Part shown: positions 52,176-60,408 of the stretch, one piece after another | How positions within the stretch are numbered: position 1 is the stretch's first letter | Layout of the letters: each line of letters begins with the position of its first letter | Assembly: GCA_903831575.1 (NCBI GenBank) | Contig: CAIKYB010000016.1 | Span: forward strand, 124,001 to 188,000 | Direction of reading: 5' to 3' | From: an uncultured Bacteroidota bacterium | GTDB taxonomy: Bacteria; Bacteroidota; Bacteroidia; Chitinophagales; Chitinophagaceae | DNA length: 64,000 nt | Made by a program: the position numbers and the translations under genes | Notes under the pieces: generated by a model | Database searches by the model: none | Told to the model about the DNA's origin: nothing | Seen by the model: the letters and a program-made list of their open reading frames with translations, nothing else

Positions 52176-52183
52176 TATTTTTG
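52176..52183 (+). promoter_or_regulatory. Candidate -7 box of fabG
   Basis: TATTTTTG directly after the GH3 stop. Leader about 88 nt. No -33 TTG at the right distance. Confidence 0.35.
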
Positions 52184-52276
52184 CTAGCAATAAAATAAAA
52201 TGCTCCTTTGCGACTATTACTAACCAATAAGGTTCGAATAGGAAAGGCACAATAGGAGATCATTAAAAAGATACAC

Positions 52277-53032
52277 ATGAAACTATTAGAAGGAAAAGTG
52301 GCCATTATAACTGGGGCGGCTAGAGGAATTGGAGAAGCGGTAGCATTAAAATTTGCAGAACATGGCGCAAATATTGCATTTACGTTTGTAAGTGATAATA
52401 GTGTGGAAAAAGCAAACGCGCTGGTTGATAAAATTACAGCCTTGGGTGTAAAAGCAAAAGCATACAAAAGCAATGCGTCTGATTTTGCGGCAAGCGAAAT
52501 ATTCGTAGCTGATGTTTTAACAACATTTGGACAAATAGATATCTGTGTAAACAATGCAGGTATTTCAAAAGACAATTTATTACTAAGAATGACTCCCGAA
52601 CAATGGGATGAAGTCATGCAGGTAAATTTGAAGAGTGTCTTTAATATGACCAAGCAGGTTATTAAACCCATGATGAAAGCAAAAAATGGCAGCATCATTA
52701 ATATGAGTAGTGTTATTGGTGAAATGGGAAATGCTGGCCAGTGTAGCTACGCAGCAAGCAAGGCCGGTGTTATCGGTTTTACAAAAAGCATTGCGAAAGA
52801 ATTAGGAAGCAGAAATATTCGTTGTAATGCCATTGCCCCAGGATTTGTAGAAACAGATATGACAAACTACTTAAACGATGGTGATGGAGCAGATAAATAT
52901 AAGTCAATGATTCCTTTGGGAAGATTTGCCAGCGGGGAAGATATCGCCAATGTTTGTCTTTTCTTAGCTTGCGATATGGGCAGTTATGTAACAGGTCAAA
53001 CAATCAGTGCCTGCGGAGGAATGAATATTTAA
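52277..53032 (+). CDS. fabG: 3-oxoacyl-[acyl-carrier-protein] reductase
   Basis: An NADPH-dependent short-chain dehydrogenase of fatty acid synthesis. 251 residues with cofactor loop ITGAARGIGEAVALKFA, ICVNNAGISKDNLLLRM, the catalytic Ser-Tyr-Lys in INMSSVIGEMGNAGQCSYAASK, and IAPGFVETDMT. The end ASGEDIANVCLFL...YVTGQTISACGGM is typical for FabG. No other fab gene is adjacent, so a related acyl reductase is possible. Confidence 0.9.
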   Translation: MKLLEGKVAIITGAARGIGEAVALKFAEHGANIAFTFVSDNSVEKANALVDKITALGVKAKAYKSNASDFAASEIFVADVLTTFGQIDICVNNAGISKDNLLLRMTPEQWDEVMQVNLKSVFNMTKQVIKPMMKAKNGSIINMSSVIGEMGNAGQCSYAASKAGVIGFTKSIAKELGSRNIRCNAIAPGFVETDMTNYLNDGDGADKYKSMIPLGRFASGEDIANVCLFLACDMGSYVTGQTISACGGMNI

Positions 53033-53099
53033 TACTCTTCTTATTTTATTGCTTTTATAATTTATAAGCCGTCTTTGTTTTTTAGTAAACAAAATAATT

Positions 53100-53735
53100 A
53101 TGATAAATTCATACGATAAACTCTTACTTGAAAATAAAGCATGGGCAACACAACAAGTAAAAAAGGACCCGGAATTTTTTTCCCGTTTATTAGAAATACA
53201 AACGCCGGAATTTTTATGGATTGGTTGTAGTGATAGCCGCGTTCCAGCAGATAAAATAACAGGTACCCAACCGGGAGAAATTTTTGTGCATAGAAATATC
53301 GCAAACATGGTTGTTCATACAGACACCAATCTTTTAAGTGTACTTGAATATGCTGTTGTTGTTTTGAAAGTAAAACATATTATTGTTTGCGGACATTATG
53401 GATGTGGGGGTATTCGCGCTGCAATGGAAAATCGTTCTTTAGGAATTATTAATAAATGGTTGCGCAATATTAAAGATGTCTATTTTAAACATCGTGAGGA
53501 GATTAATCAAGAAAAAAATGATGAAGCTAAAACAAACAAGCTCGTTGAATTAAATGTTAAGGAACAAATTTTAAATCTTGCTAAAACATCTATTATTCAA
53601 AAAGCCTGGAAGTATGAGCAACGACCAAATCTTCATGGATGGGTATATGGTTTGAATGATGGGATTATTAAACCTATTTGCGAAATGGAACCCGGAACAA
53701 AAATAGATTCCTTATACGAATACGATAACTTATAG
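53100..53735 (+). CDS. can: Beta-class carbonic anhydrase
   Basis: A zinc enzyme interconverting CO2 and bicarbonate. 211 residues with the zinc site CSDSRVPADKITG and IIVCGHYGCGGIRAA (Cys, His, Cys), and LLSVLEYAV. The length and motifs match the plant-like clade. It is followed at 12 bp by the cupin_5 protein gene. Confidence 0.96.
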   Translation: MINSYDKLLLENKAWATQQVKKDPEFFSRLLEIQTPEFLWIGCSDSRVPADKITGTQPGEIFVHRNIANMVVHTDTNLLSVLEYAVVVLKVKHIIVCGHYGCGGIRAAMENRSLGIINKWLRNIKDVYFKHREEINQEKNDEAKTNKLVELNVKEQILNLAKTSIIQKAWKYEQRPNLHGWVYGLNDGIIKPICEMEPGTKIDSLYEYDNL

Positions 53736-53747
53736 CCCTTACCAATA

Positions 53748-54251
53748 ATGATAACACCCGAATTCCTGATAAAAAAATACAAGCTACAACAACATCCGGA
53801 AGGCGGTTGGTTCAAAGAAACCTATAGAAGTGAAGAGCTGATAAAACAACCCTCCTTGCCTGTTAGATTTAGTGGCGAAAGAGTTTTATCAACCGCGATT
53901 TTTTTTCTATTAGAGTCTGGTAATTTTTCTGCATTTCACCGAATAAAAAGCGATGAGTGCTGGCACTTTTATGCTGGCAGCGCTTTACTTATTTATATTA
54001 TTCAACTAAACGGCTCATTAGAGATTATTCGGATGGGGAACAATATAGAAAACGGAGAGGTTTTTCAATATGTTGTTCCGGCTAATTGTTGGTTCGCCAG
54101 TATTCCTTCCAAAGAAAGCGCCTTCTCTTTTGTTGGCTGCACCGTTTCTCCCGGATTTGATTTTAATGATTTTGAGTTAGCAAATAAAAAATCACTGGTT
54201 AATGACTTTCCTCAACATGAAACCATTATCACTTCTTTATGCAGACAATAG
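53748..54251 (+). CDS. Cupin_5 (DUF985) family protein
   Basis: A 167-residue beta-barrel protein with the DUF985 signature: KKYKLQQHPEGGWFKETYRS, TAIFFLLESGNFSAFHRIKSDECWHFYAG, and the C-terminal CTVSPGFDFNDFELA. The family resembles epimerases and has no proven reaction. It follows carbonic anhydrase. It precedes the SET/ATP-grasp cluster by 98 bp. Confidence 0.9.
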   Translation: MITPEFLIKKYKLQQHPEGGWFKETYRSEELIKQPSLPVRFSGERVLSTAIFFLLESGNFSAFHRIKSDECWHFYAGSALLIYIIQLNGSLEIIRMGNNIENGEVFQYVVPANCWFASIPSKESAFSFVGCTVSPGFDFNDFELANKKSLVNDFPQHETIITSLCRQ

Positions 54252-54349
54252 ACATGAACAGAATTTTTTAATATCCCTTTTTTTATCCTTTAATCTTTCT
54301 ATCTTCAAGAACGAAAAACAATTCCGCTTTATTCAAAACAATAAACAAG

Positions 54350-54853
54350 GTGTCCTTTTCTGAAAAAAAACATGAATCAATAAGTCGCCACGATTTTATA
54401 GAAGTTGTGTTGAATAAACATACAAATCAAAAATCTATACATGCTTTAGTTTCTTTTAAAAAAGAAGAACTAATATGTTTATTTGCAGCAAAAGAAACTT
54501 TTGAAACGCCAAATTATTTAACGCTGCAAATTGACTTAAATAAACACATCTCCCTTTATCCGGAATTTTTACAATACACCAACCATGGCTGTAGCCCTAA
54601 TGTTTTTTTTGATACAACAAACATGAAGCTGGTTGCCATAAAAGAAATTGAAATCGGAGATGAGCTTCTTTTTTTTTATCCTTCAACTGAACTTGATATG
54701 GCACAATCATTTCTCTGTTCCTGCGAAAACGTTAATTGTATAAAGAATATTCAAGGGGCCTTACATCTTGATGAAGAAGTTTTAAAAAATTACCGATTAA
54801 ACGACTTTATTCAATCGCAAATAACCAATATTAAACAGTCTGGTATCTCATGA
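54350..54853 (+). CDS. Short SET-domain protein
   Basis: A 167-residue protein. The C-terminal half has the SET core: YTNHGCSPN (residues 77-84, canonical NHSCxPN), IEIGDELLFFYP with Tyr110 at the catalytic position, and a post-SET Cys cluster C123-S-C-x4-C130. The N-terminal SET strand with GxG is not obvious, and the protein is shorter than usual, so it may be a divergent or partner subunit. SET domains methylate lysine with SAM. GTG start; the stop overlaps the ATP-grasp start by 4 bp (ATGA), so expression is coupled. Confidence 0.82.
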   Translation: MSFSEKKHESISRHDFIEVVLNKHTNQKSIHALVSFKKEELICLFAAKETFETPNYLTLQIDLNKHISLYPEFLQYTNHGCSPNVFFDTTNMKLVAIKEIEIGDELLFFYPSTELDMAQSFLCSCENVNCIKNIQGALHLDEEVLKNYRLNDFIQSQITNIKQSGIS

Positions 54854-55983
54854 AAAATAGTACTGCGGCTTTAGTAAAAAACATAGACTTCAAAAATCGA
54901 AAATTTAAAGTTTGGGTTTTAGCTCCAAGCATTGAATCAAAAGATGATGCCCTTGATTATTATTATGATTTCTCTCAGAGCATTGCAGAATATACTGCTG
55001 TATTTAAACTCTTAAATGTAGATTGGAAATGGCAGCCTGTTAATATGACAAACTATATTGAAGTTATATCTATAATTACAAAAGAAAAAAACAAACAGGA
55101 TGAAATTCCAATTGTATTGAATCTTTGTGATGGAGATGAAATTAATGGCACCCCAGGCGTATCGGTGATAAAACTATTGGAAAAAGAAAATATTATTTAT
55201 ACAGGGGCTGATGAGTTTTTTTATACAATAACAACTTCAAAGGTTCCCATGAAAACCGCCTTTGATGCCGCAGGTGTTTCTAACGCAGCATGGACTTCTT
55301 TTAATGATGCGAACTTCTCTTCGTCACAGGTATTTAATTCTATTGAAGCTCCTATAATTATTAAGCCTGCTGTATCGGGAGGGAGTATGGGTGTTGGCGT
55401 AAAAAATGTTGTAGATAATGAGGAAGACCTTTCCGCTCTTGTAAAAGAATTACTAAAGGGTTACCATGGGTGGAATCTTTCGGCTGATGGCTTTATTGCT
55501 GAACAATTTATTACCGGTCCCGAGTATACTGTTTTTATTTGTGGGTCCTATAACAGGCCAGAAGATGCTGTTATCTTTTCTCCTGTGGAACGTGTCTTTC
55601 ACCCCTCTCTTCCAGAAAAGGAAAAGTTTTTGTCTTTCGACAGGCTTTGGGAAATTTATGAAACAGAATCAGAAATGCCTTGTCAGGAAAATTTTTACGA
55701 ATACCAATTGCCTCAGAAAGAATTGATGGATAGCTTAAAGGAAATTAGCTGGGATGCTTTTGTTGCTAATAACGGAATGGGTTATGCGCGGATAGATATT
55801 AGAATGGATAAGAAAACAAAAAAGCTATATATTCTTGAAGTAAATGCACAGTGCGGAATTAGCGAAGATGAAAACTTTACTTCTATAGGCGCCATTCTTA
55901 AGTTTTCAGGAGTTGCTTTTCATAAATTAATCGAGGCTATTTTAATAGACGCAATTAAGCGAAATCAAGAAAAAAATAATTAG
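54850..55983 (+). CDS. ATP-grasp ligase, D-Ala-D-Ala ligase-like
   Basis: A 377-residue ATP-grasp enzyme. Residues 85-125 look like a pre-ATP-grasp domain (VLNLCDGDEINGTPG, IYTGADEFF). The ATP site has IIIKPA (Lys172), the glycine loop GGSMGVGV (177-184), and the hinge FIAEQFITGPEYTVFI. The metal ligands are Asp316 in YARIDIRMD and Glu330/Asn332 in LEVNAQCG. The family joins an amino group to an acyl phosphate, for example D-Ala to D-Ala. True Ddl ends EVNTxPG; here it is EVNAQCG, so the substrate differs. Confidence 0.88.
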   Translation: MKNSTAALVKNIDFKNRKFKVWVLAPSIESKDDALDYYYDFSQSIAEYTAVFKLLNVDWKWQPVNMTNYIEVISIITKEKNKQDEIPIVLNLCDGDEINGTPGVSVIKLLEKENIIYTGADEFFYTITTSKVPMKTAFDAAGVSNAAWTSFNDANFSSSQVFNSIEAPIIIKPAVSGGSMGVGVKNVVDNEEDLSALVKELLKGYHGWNLSADGFIAEQFITGPEYTVFICGSYNRPEDAVIFSPVERVFHPSLPEKEKFLSFDRLWEIYETESEMPCQENFYEYQLPQKELMDSLKEISWDAFVANNGMGYARIDIRMDKKTKKLYILEVNAQCGISEDENFTSIGAILKFSGVAFHKLIEAILIDAIKRNQEKNN

Positions 55984-56004
55984 ATAAATTAAAATAAGTA
56001 CGAC

Positions 56005-57435
56005 ATGAGGATATGTGTGTTACAACCAGACTATTCAACTTCTTCTGTTGATTATCAATATTACGATCCTGCGAGAGACCTCTCTTCTCTTTTACCAAAC
56101 GAAACAATAGATCATGTTTTTTTAAATAAACTGACAGTATATAAACAGCTCAAAGATTTAAGTAAAAAAAAGTACGACATTTTTGTGAATCTATGTGAAG
56201 GATATTTGGAGTGGGAGATTCCTTCCATCGATGTTATTTATTTTTTAGAATTATTAAATCTTCCTTTTACAGGACCAACTTCAATTCTTTACGATCCAAC
56301 AAAAGAATTGATGAAATATGTTTCATATACCCAAGCTGTTAATACGCCTCAATTTGCAATAGTTGAATCATTAGAAGATATTACTTCTTCCTGTGCACAT
56401 TTACGTTACCCTTTATTTATTAAGCCTGCAAAAGCAGGAGACAGCCTGGGCATTGATGAGAAATCTTTATTAAAAAACGATATTGAGTTGTTGGAAAAAG
56501 CTAATTTTCTCCTTGAAGAATATGGTTCCGCTTTAGTGGAAGAATATATTGACGGTAGAGAATTTACTGTTTTGGTTGTTGCCCATTCAGAAAAAAATGG
56601 AACCCCTTTTGTTTATAACCCTGTAGAATATATTTTTCCCGAGGGGCGACAATTTAAAACCTACGCACTAAAAACGTCTGAATTGCATCTAGAGGCAAAC
56701 GCTTGTGTGAAAGATGAGCTATTATCAAAAAAATTAAAAGAAGCCAGTTCAAATATTTTTAATGGTTTCGGTGGGGCAGGATATGCGCGATTAGATTTTA
56801 GAATGAATAATAAAGGAGAATTGTTTTTTCTTGAAATTAATTTTACTTGTTCGGTATTTTATTCAAATGGCATGGAGGGTTCTGCTGACTATATTTTACA
56901 AATCAATAATACAAGTCAAAAAGACTTTTTAGAAAAAATAATTGAAGAAGGTATTTCGAGACATCGTAGGAACCAGAAAAAATATATAATGAAAGGCAAT
57001 GCTGTTTCTGGTTATGGGATATATGCAATAGTTGATATTGAGCCGGATGAAATAATTTTTAAAGGAGAAGAGCGTTCCCAACGAATGGCAACCTTGTCGC
57101 ATATCAATAAATCCTGGAGTGTTAAAGAAATAGAAAATTTTAAAAAGTATGCTTATCCCATCAGCAAAGAAGTATTTTTGCTCTGGGATGAAAATCCTGC
57201 GAATTGGGCTCCACAAAACCACAGCTGCAATGCCAATACAAAATATACAGGACTTGATGTGGTTGCTTCAAAGAAAATAAACAAAGGAGAAGAGTTAACC
57301 CTAAACTACGCAGCATTTTTAGATGAAAGTATGGAGCCTTTTAATTGTAAATGTGGGCATCATAACTGTAAAGGATATATAACCGGAACAGCTGAAAACT
57401 CCATAAGTTACAGGGAACAGCGAAAGAATTTTTAG
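56005..57435 (+). CDS. ATP-grasp and SET domain fusion
   Basis: 476 residues, two enzymes in one chain. Residues 1-315 are a D-Ala-D-Ala ligase-like ATP-grasp: FVNLCEGYLEWEIPSIDV, FIKPAKAGDSLG (Lys140), EEYIDGREFTVLVV, Asp264 in YARLDFRM and Glu277/Asn279 in LEINFTC. Residues 326-462 are a full SET domain: AVSGYGIYAIVDIEPDE (GxG strand), QNHSCNAN (405-411), GEELTLNYA (Tyr435) and post-SET CKCGHHNC. It follows the first ATP-grasp by 21 bp. An amide ligation and a methylation step on the same product is the natural reading (inference). Confidence 0.88.
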   Translation: MRICVLQPDYSTSSVDYQYYDPARDLSSLLPNETIDHVFLNKLTVYKQLKDLSKKKYDIFVNLCEGYLEWEIPSIDVIYFLELLNLPFTGPTSILYDPTKELMKYVSYTQAVNTPQFAIVESLEDITSSCAHLRYPLFIKPAKAGDSLGIDEKSLLKNDIELLEKANFLLEEYGSALVEEYIDGREFTVLVVAHSEKNGTPFVYNPVEYIFPEGRQFKTYALKTSELHLEANACVKDELLSKKLKEASSNIFNGFGGAGYARLDFRMNNKGELFFLEINFTCSVFYSNGMEGSADYILQINNTSQKDFLEKIIEEGISRHRRNQKKYIMKGNAVSGYGIYAIVDIEPDEIIFKGEERSQRMATLSHINKSWSVKEIENFKKYAYPISKEVFLLWDENPANWAPQNHSCNANTKYTGLDVVASKKINKGEELTLNYAAFLDESMEPFNCKCGHHNCKGYITGTAENSISYREQRKNF

Positions 57436-57459
57436 GCCTTTGCTATCTTATCTCTTTTT

Positions 57460-57634
57460 ACCCGGATTTTGCAGTTGGAATCGTGATGAAAGGGAAAAAG
57501 GCAATAAAGACGAGTGGTTGAGCCGGTTTTTTGGTCGAAAACATAGTGAACTATGATAAGATCAAAAAATCAATCAAACGCTCGTCTTTGCAGCATTTTT
57601 TTCTTGTATTAGATTTCAACTGCAAAATCCGGGT
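57460..57634. repeat. 175-nt fold-back element
   Basis: The outer arms acccggattttgcagttg (57460 on) and caactgcaaaatccgggt (to 57634) match over 23 bp with one mismatch. Pairing continues inward with bulges: gacgag (57509-57514) with ctcgtc (57581-57586), a poly-A/poly-T segment, a gttga-type segment, and an apical hairpin catag-tgaa-ctatg (57542-57555). Nearly the whole element is double-stranded. No coding frame is inside. It could be a MITE-like repeat or a structured RNA. Confidence 0.8.
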
Positions 57635-57699
57635 TTAACCACACCCAATTCTAACCAGGGTGATTCGTTGCTTATTTTAATTTTTTAAATGGTATACAT

Positions 57700-58632
57700 A
57701 TGCATGGATTGGAAATCATAGGTAAAATAATGAAGACCTACCGAATAAAGTTGGGAATAACATATTCGTTATTTTCTCTGGAAATGCTCGGATCGCTTCT
57801 GAGGCCTTTCTTTTTAGGAATGGCGGTTAATGATTTAATTACAGGAAGTTATCGTGGATTAATCCTTCTTTCCATTGTTCATTTTTGCTGGTTAATAATT
57901 GGAACAATAAGACACATGTATGATACCCGAACATACTCAGCAATTTATACTTCCTTGGTGACACGTTTTTTATCTCGAAAATATTCAATTTCAGAGGTGT
58001 CAAAACTAAGTGCGCACTCTACGCTTTCCCGTGAGTTGGTCGATTTTTTAGAATCAGATCTTCCTTATATGATTGAAGCTATATTTAATATATTAGGTTC
58101 ATTAGTTTTATTGTATTTCTATGATAAGGACGTTGTGCTTATTTGTTTTTGTATTCTAATTCCTGTTTTATTTATCAGTTACTTTTATGGAAAAAAAATG
58201 AGAGCGCTTACGAAATTTAAAAACGATGAATTAGAAAAAGAGGTAAGTGTCATTTCTTTAGGAAATAATGATTCTATAAAAACCCATTACAATAAACTTA
58301 TGCGTTGGCAAATAAAAATTTCAGATAAAGAGGCTTGGAATTTTGGTATTATAGAAGCGATGGTATTAGTGGTTATTGCGGGTTCCTTAATAATTTCCTC
58401 GAATGTTTTTGGAACAACAATTCTTGCTGGAAATCTAATTGGAATTTATAATTATATACTCAGGTTTGTTTCCGGACTTGATACAATCCCTTATACCATT
58501 CAAAGAGTTTCTACTATTAGAGATGTGGTAAACAGAATACAAATTAAAGAAGAGGACATTACAGGCCCGATGAATTCTATAAAAGAATTGACACAACAAT
58601 ATAAACAAGGAGAACTAAAGCTTTCTGCTTAA
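57700..58632 (+). CDS. ABC transporter six-helix membrane domain, no ATPase
   Basis: 310 residues with an ABC exporter-type membrane domain: six helices including LLRPFFLGMAVNDLITG, GLILLSIVHFCWLIIGTIRHM, AIFNILGSLVLLYFYDKDVVLICFCILIPVLFISYFYG, and FGIIEAMVLVVIAGSLIISSNVF. Coupling-type charged loops are present, but no Walker A, signature or Walker B follows; the protein ends shortly after the last helix. It must use an ATPase from elsewhere or act as a different membrane protein. It follows the fold-back element. Confidence 0.8.
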   Translation: MHGLEIIGKIMKTYRIKLGITYSLFSLEMLGSLLRPFFLGMAVNDLITGSYRGLILLSIVHFCWLIIGTIRHMYDTRTYSAIYTSLVTRFLSRKYSISEVSKLSAHSTLSRELVDFLESDLPYMIEAIFNILGSLVLLYFYDKDVVLICFCILIPVLFISYFYGKKMRALTKFKNDELEKEVSVISLGNNDSIKTHYNKLMRWQIKISDKEAWNFGIIEAMVLVVIAGSLIISSNVFGTTILAGNLIGIYNYILRFVSGLDTIPYTIQRVSTIRDVVNRIQIKEEDITGPMNSIKELTQQYKQGELKLSA

Positions 58633-59012
58633 TCGTTTTCACTACTTTTTTTTATTATTAAAACCCAGTCATTTTCCAATTGTATAAATCCATAATCATA
58701 ACAGTAATGGTAAGTAGTTCCTGTTTTGTTTTTGTAAAGATGTGTGGAGTACTTAAAATAATACCCCTGTTGCAATAGCTTTTCTTTTTTTACCTTAACC
58801 ATCGTTTCTCCAGTAGGCAAAAGAGACTCTAACACTCTTCTGTTTTTTCCGAGAAAATTATTAATATTTCTAACAAGGTTATTTGTTGGTGATTTAAGAC
58901 AGTTATTAAAAACGTTTCGACAATAATCATTGCAGAATTTTTTATCAACTCTTCCTCTGATTACTTTTCTACAGGTAAGACATTCTTTTGTTTCTGTTGT
59001 CGTGTTAATCAT
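58629..59012 (-). CDS. Zinc-finger protein of unknown function
   Basis: 127 residues. The N-terminus has KECLTCRKVIRGRVDKKFC and NDYCRN, a C-x2-C-x13-C-x3-C zinc ribbon seen in a widespread Bacteroidota family. The C-terminal half is beta-rich (YYFKYSTHLYKNKTGTTYHYC, LENDWVLIIKK). Function unknown. It overlaps the convergent ABC gene by 4 bp. Confidence 0.7.
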   Translation of the reverse strand: MINTTTETKECLTCRKVIRGRVDKKFCNDYCRNVFNNCLKSPTNNLVRNINNFLGKNRRVLESLLPTGETMVKVKKEKLLQQGYYFKYSTHLYKNKTGTTYHYCYDYGFIQLENDWVLIIKKSSEND

Positions 59013-59208
59013 TTTGTGTTTTTTACAATAGAAAAATACAACTGAATTGTTTTCTGTTTTCCGTTTTTACACGCTTTCATTCGCGTATTTTCAACAACAA
59101 ACGAATAAACAAGAGTAATATCCATTTTGAAATTCCATTTTTGCACTGTCATTATTAAGGCGCCAACTAATGACAATTCATTTATTATTAACAATTAAAT
59201 AAAAAATT

Positions 59209-59553
59209 ATGTACTCGTTAAGAAACAAAGTTCAACTGATTGGAAATCTTGGTAAAAAACCAGAGGTTAAAAAAACAGATACCGGTAAAAAGCTGGTAAA
59301 ATTTTCTGTTGCAACAAATGAAATTTACACGAATGTAAAAGGAGAAAAAGTAAAAGAAACACAATGGCACAATGTAATTGCCTGGGGAAAAGTAGCTGAT
59401 GTAGCAGAAAAATACTTAGATAAAGGTGTAGAAATTGCTTTGGAAGGAAAGTTAATTACAAAAGACTATCTGGATAAAGAGGGTAATAAAAAATACGTAA
59501 CTGAAATTCAGGTGAACGAATTATTATTGCTTGGAACAAAAGCCGCTTCCTAA
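59209..59553 (+). CDS. ssb: Single-stranded DNA-binding protein, short form
   Basis: 114 residues with one OB fold: NKVQLIGNLGKKPEVK, KFSVATNEIYTNVKG, TQWHNVIAWGKVADVAEKYL and VEIALEGKLITKDY. The chain ends ELLLLGTKAAS, with no flexible linker and no acidic DDIPF tip that recruits partner proteins. It may be a minor or specialised SSB, with a full-length one elsewhere. It is monocistronic with a terminator downstream. Confidence 0.93.
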   Translation: MYSLRNKVQLIGNLGKKPEVKKTDTGKKLVKFSVATNEIYTNVKGEKVKETQWHNVIAWGKVADVAEKYLDKGVEIALEGKLITKDYLDKEGNKKYVTEIQVNELLLLGTKAAS

Positions 59554-59564
59554 TTACGAGAGGG

Positions 59565-59595
59565 CCAGTTGTTTATAAATAGCTGGTTCTTTTTT
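59565..59595 (+). terminator. Terminator of ssb
   Basis: The stem ccagttgttt / aaatagctgg pairs with G-U pairs, followed by ttctttttt. It also overlaps the end of the convergent minus-strand gene. Confidence 0.7.
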
Positions 59596-60337
59596 AAAAC
59601 CTGTAACCTATTGATAAAGCAAAAGAGCGAAGGCCAAACCATGGACCGGATGATTTTATTTCAGCAGTTGTTGGCGACGTTACTTTTCCTTCGAATTTAA
59701 AAGGACCGGTATCATTTAGGTTATCTAATGTTTTTTGTAAATCAATTTTTGCTTGACTACCCTGACTGCTCTCATCCATTATTGGATTAATATTAGAGGC
59801 AAAAAGTGTTCCGTGACTGCTTCCATAATGACCACCAATTGTCCAAATGTCAATTACGAATTTTTTAAGAATGCAGTATTGCATTCCTAACAACAATCCA
59901 CCGCTGAAGGAAGAAATTTTCCCATTAAACAAAATCGATTCTCCTGTTGTTATATTAGGATTTTTAATGGGTATTGTAAAATCAAATTTGGCATATCTTA
60001 AATAAGGTGCAAGATAAAAGCCTCTCATTTTTTTAATTCCTAAATAAAATCTAGCCTCTCCGGTAATTGCAGTGTTCCCCATTTTAAAATCATTAATCTT
60101 AAAATCTTGATTATCTACAATTTTTTCTATTGTTGATTTTAAAGGAGCGGTTGATTTAGGCATATATCTTATTCCTACTGACAGCGAAACAATTCTAGCT
60201 ATACTTCTTTCATATGTTAGATTATAGTTTTTTAACGCCAAGCCGCACAGGTTTGTTTTAATAATATTATTCTGTGCCGTGGTTATAATAGGCAGAAGTA
60301 ATAAGATTGCTATTTTTTTTATTATATAAGGCTTCAT
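59594..60337 (-). CDS. DUF3575-like outer-membrane barrel protein
   Basis: 247 residues with signal peptide (KIAILLLLPIITTAQ). The mature protein alternates short beta strands typical of an eight-stranded barrel (NYNLTYERSIARIVSLSVGIRYM, GEARFYLGIKKMRGFYLAPYLRYAKF, SSFSGGLLLGMQYCIL) and ends GLRSFALSIGYRF with a C-terminal aromatic. It resembles DUF3575 proteins. Role unknown. It is divergent from the next barrel gene. Confidence 0.75.
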   Translation of the reverse strand: MKPYIIKKIAILLLLPIITTAQNNIIKTNLCGLALKNYNLTYERSIARIVSLSVGIRYMPKSTAPLKSTIEKIVDNQDFKINDFKMGNTAITGEARFYLGIKKMRGFYLAPYLRYAKFDFTIPIKNPNITTGESILFNGKISSFSGGLLLGMQYCILKKFVIDIWTIGGHYGSSHGTLFASNINPIMDESSQGSQAKIDLQKTLDNLNDTGPFKFEGKVTSPTTAEIKSSGPWFGLRSFALSIGYRF

Positions 60338-60408
60338 GATTATAAATATAAAGTAAATATTATGAGCATAATTAAAAAGAGTTTATTTTCGTTTTAAATT
60401 ATTTATTT

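Noticed and set aside
57460-57634. Fold-back element as an insertion sequence
   Set aside because: No transposase frame inside and no visible target duplication; retained only as a repeat.
59009-59194. 61-residue minus-strand frame upstream of the zinc-finger gene
   Set aside because: Covers the promoter region of two divergent genes, has no motif, and its composition looks random.
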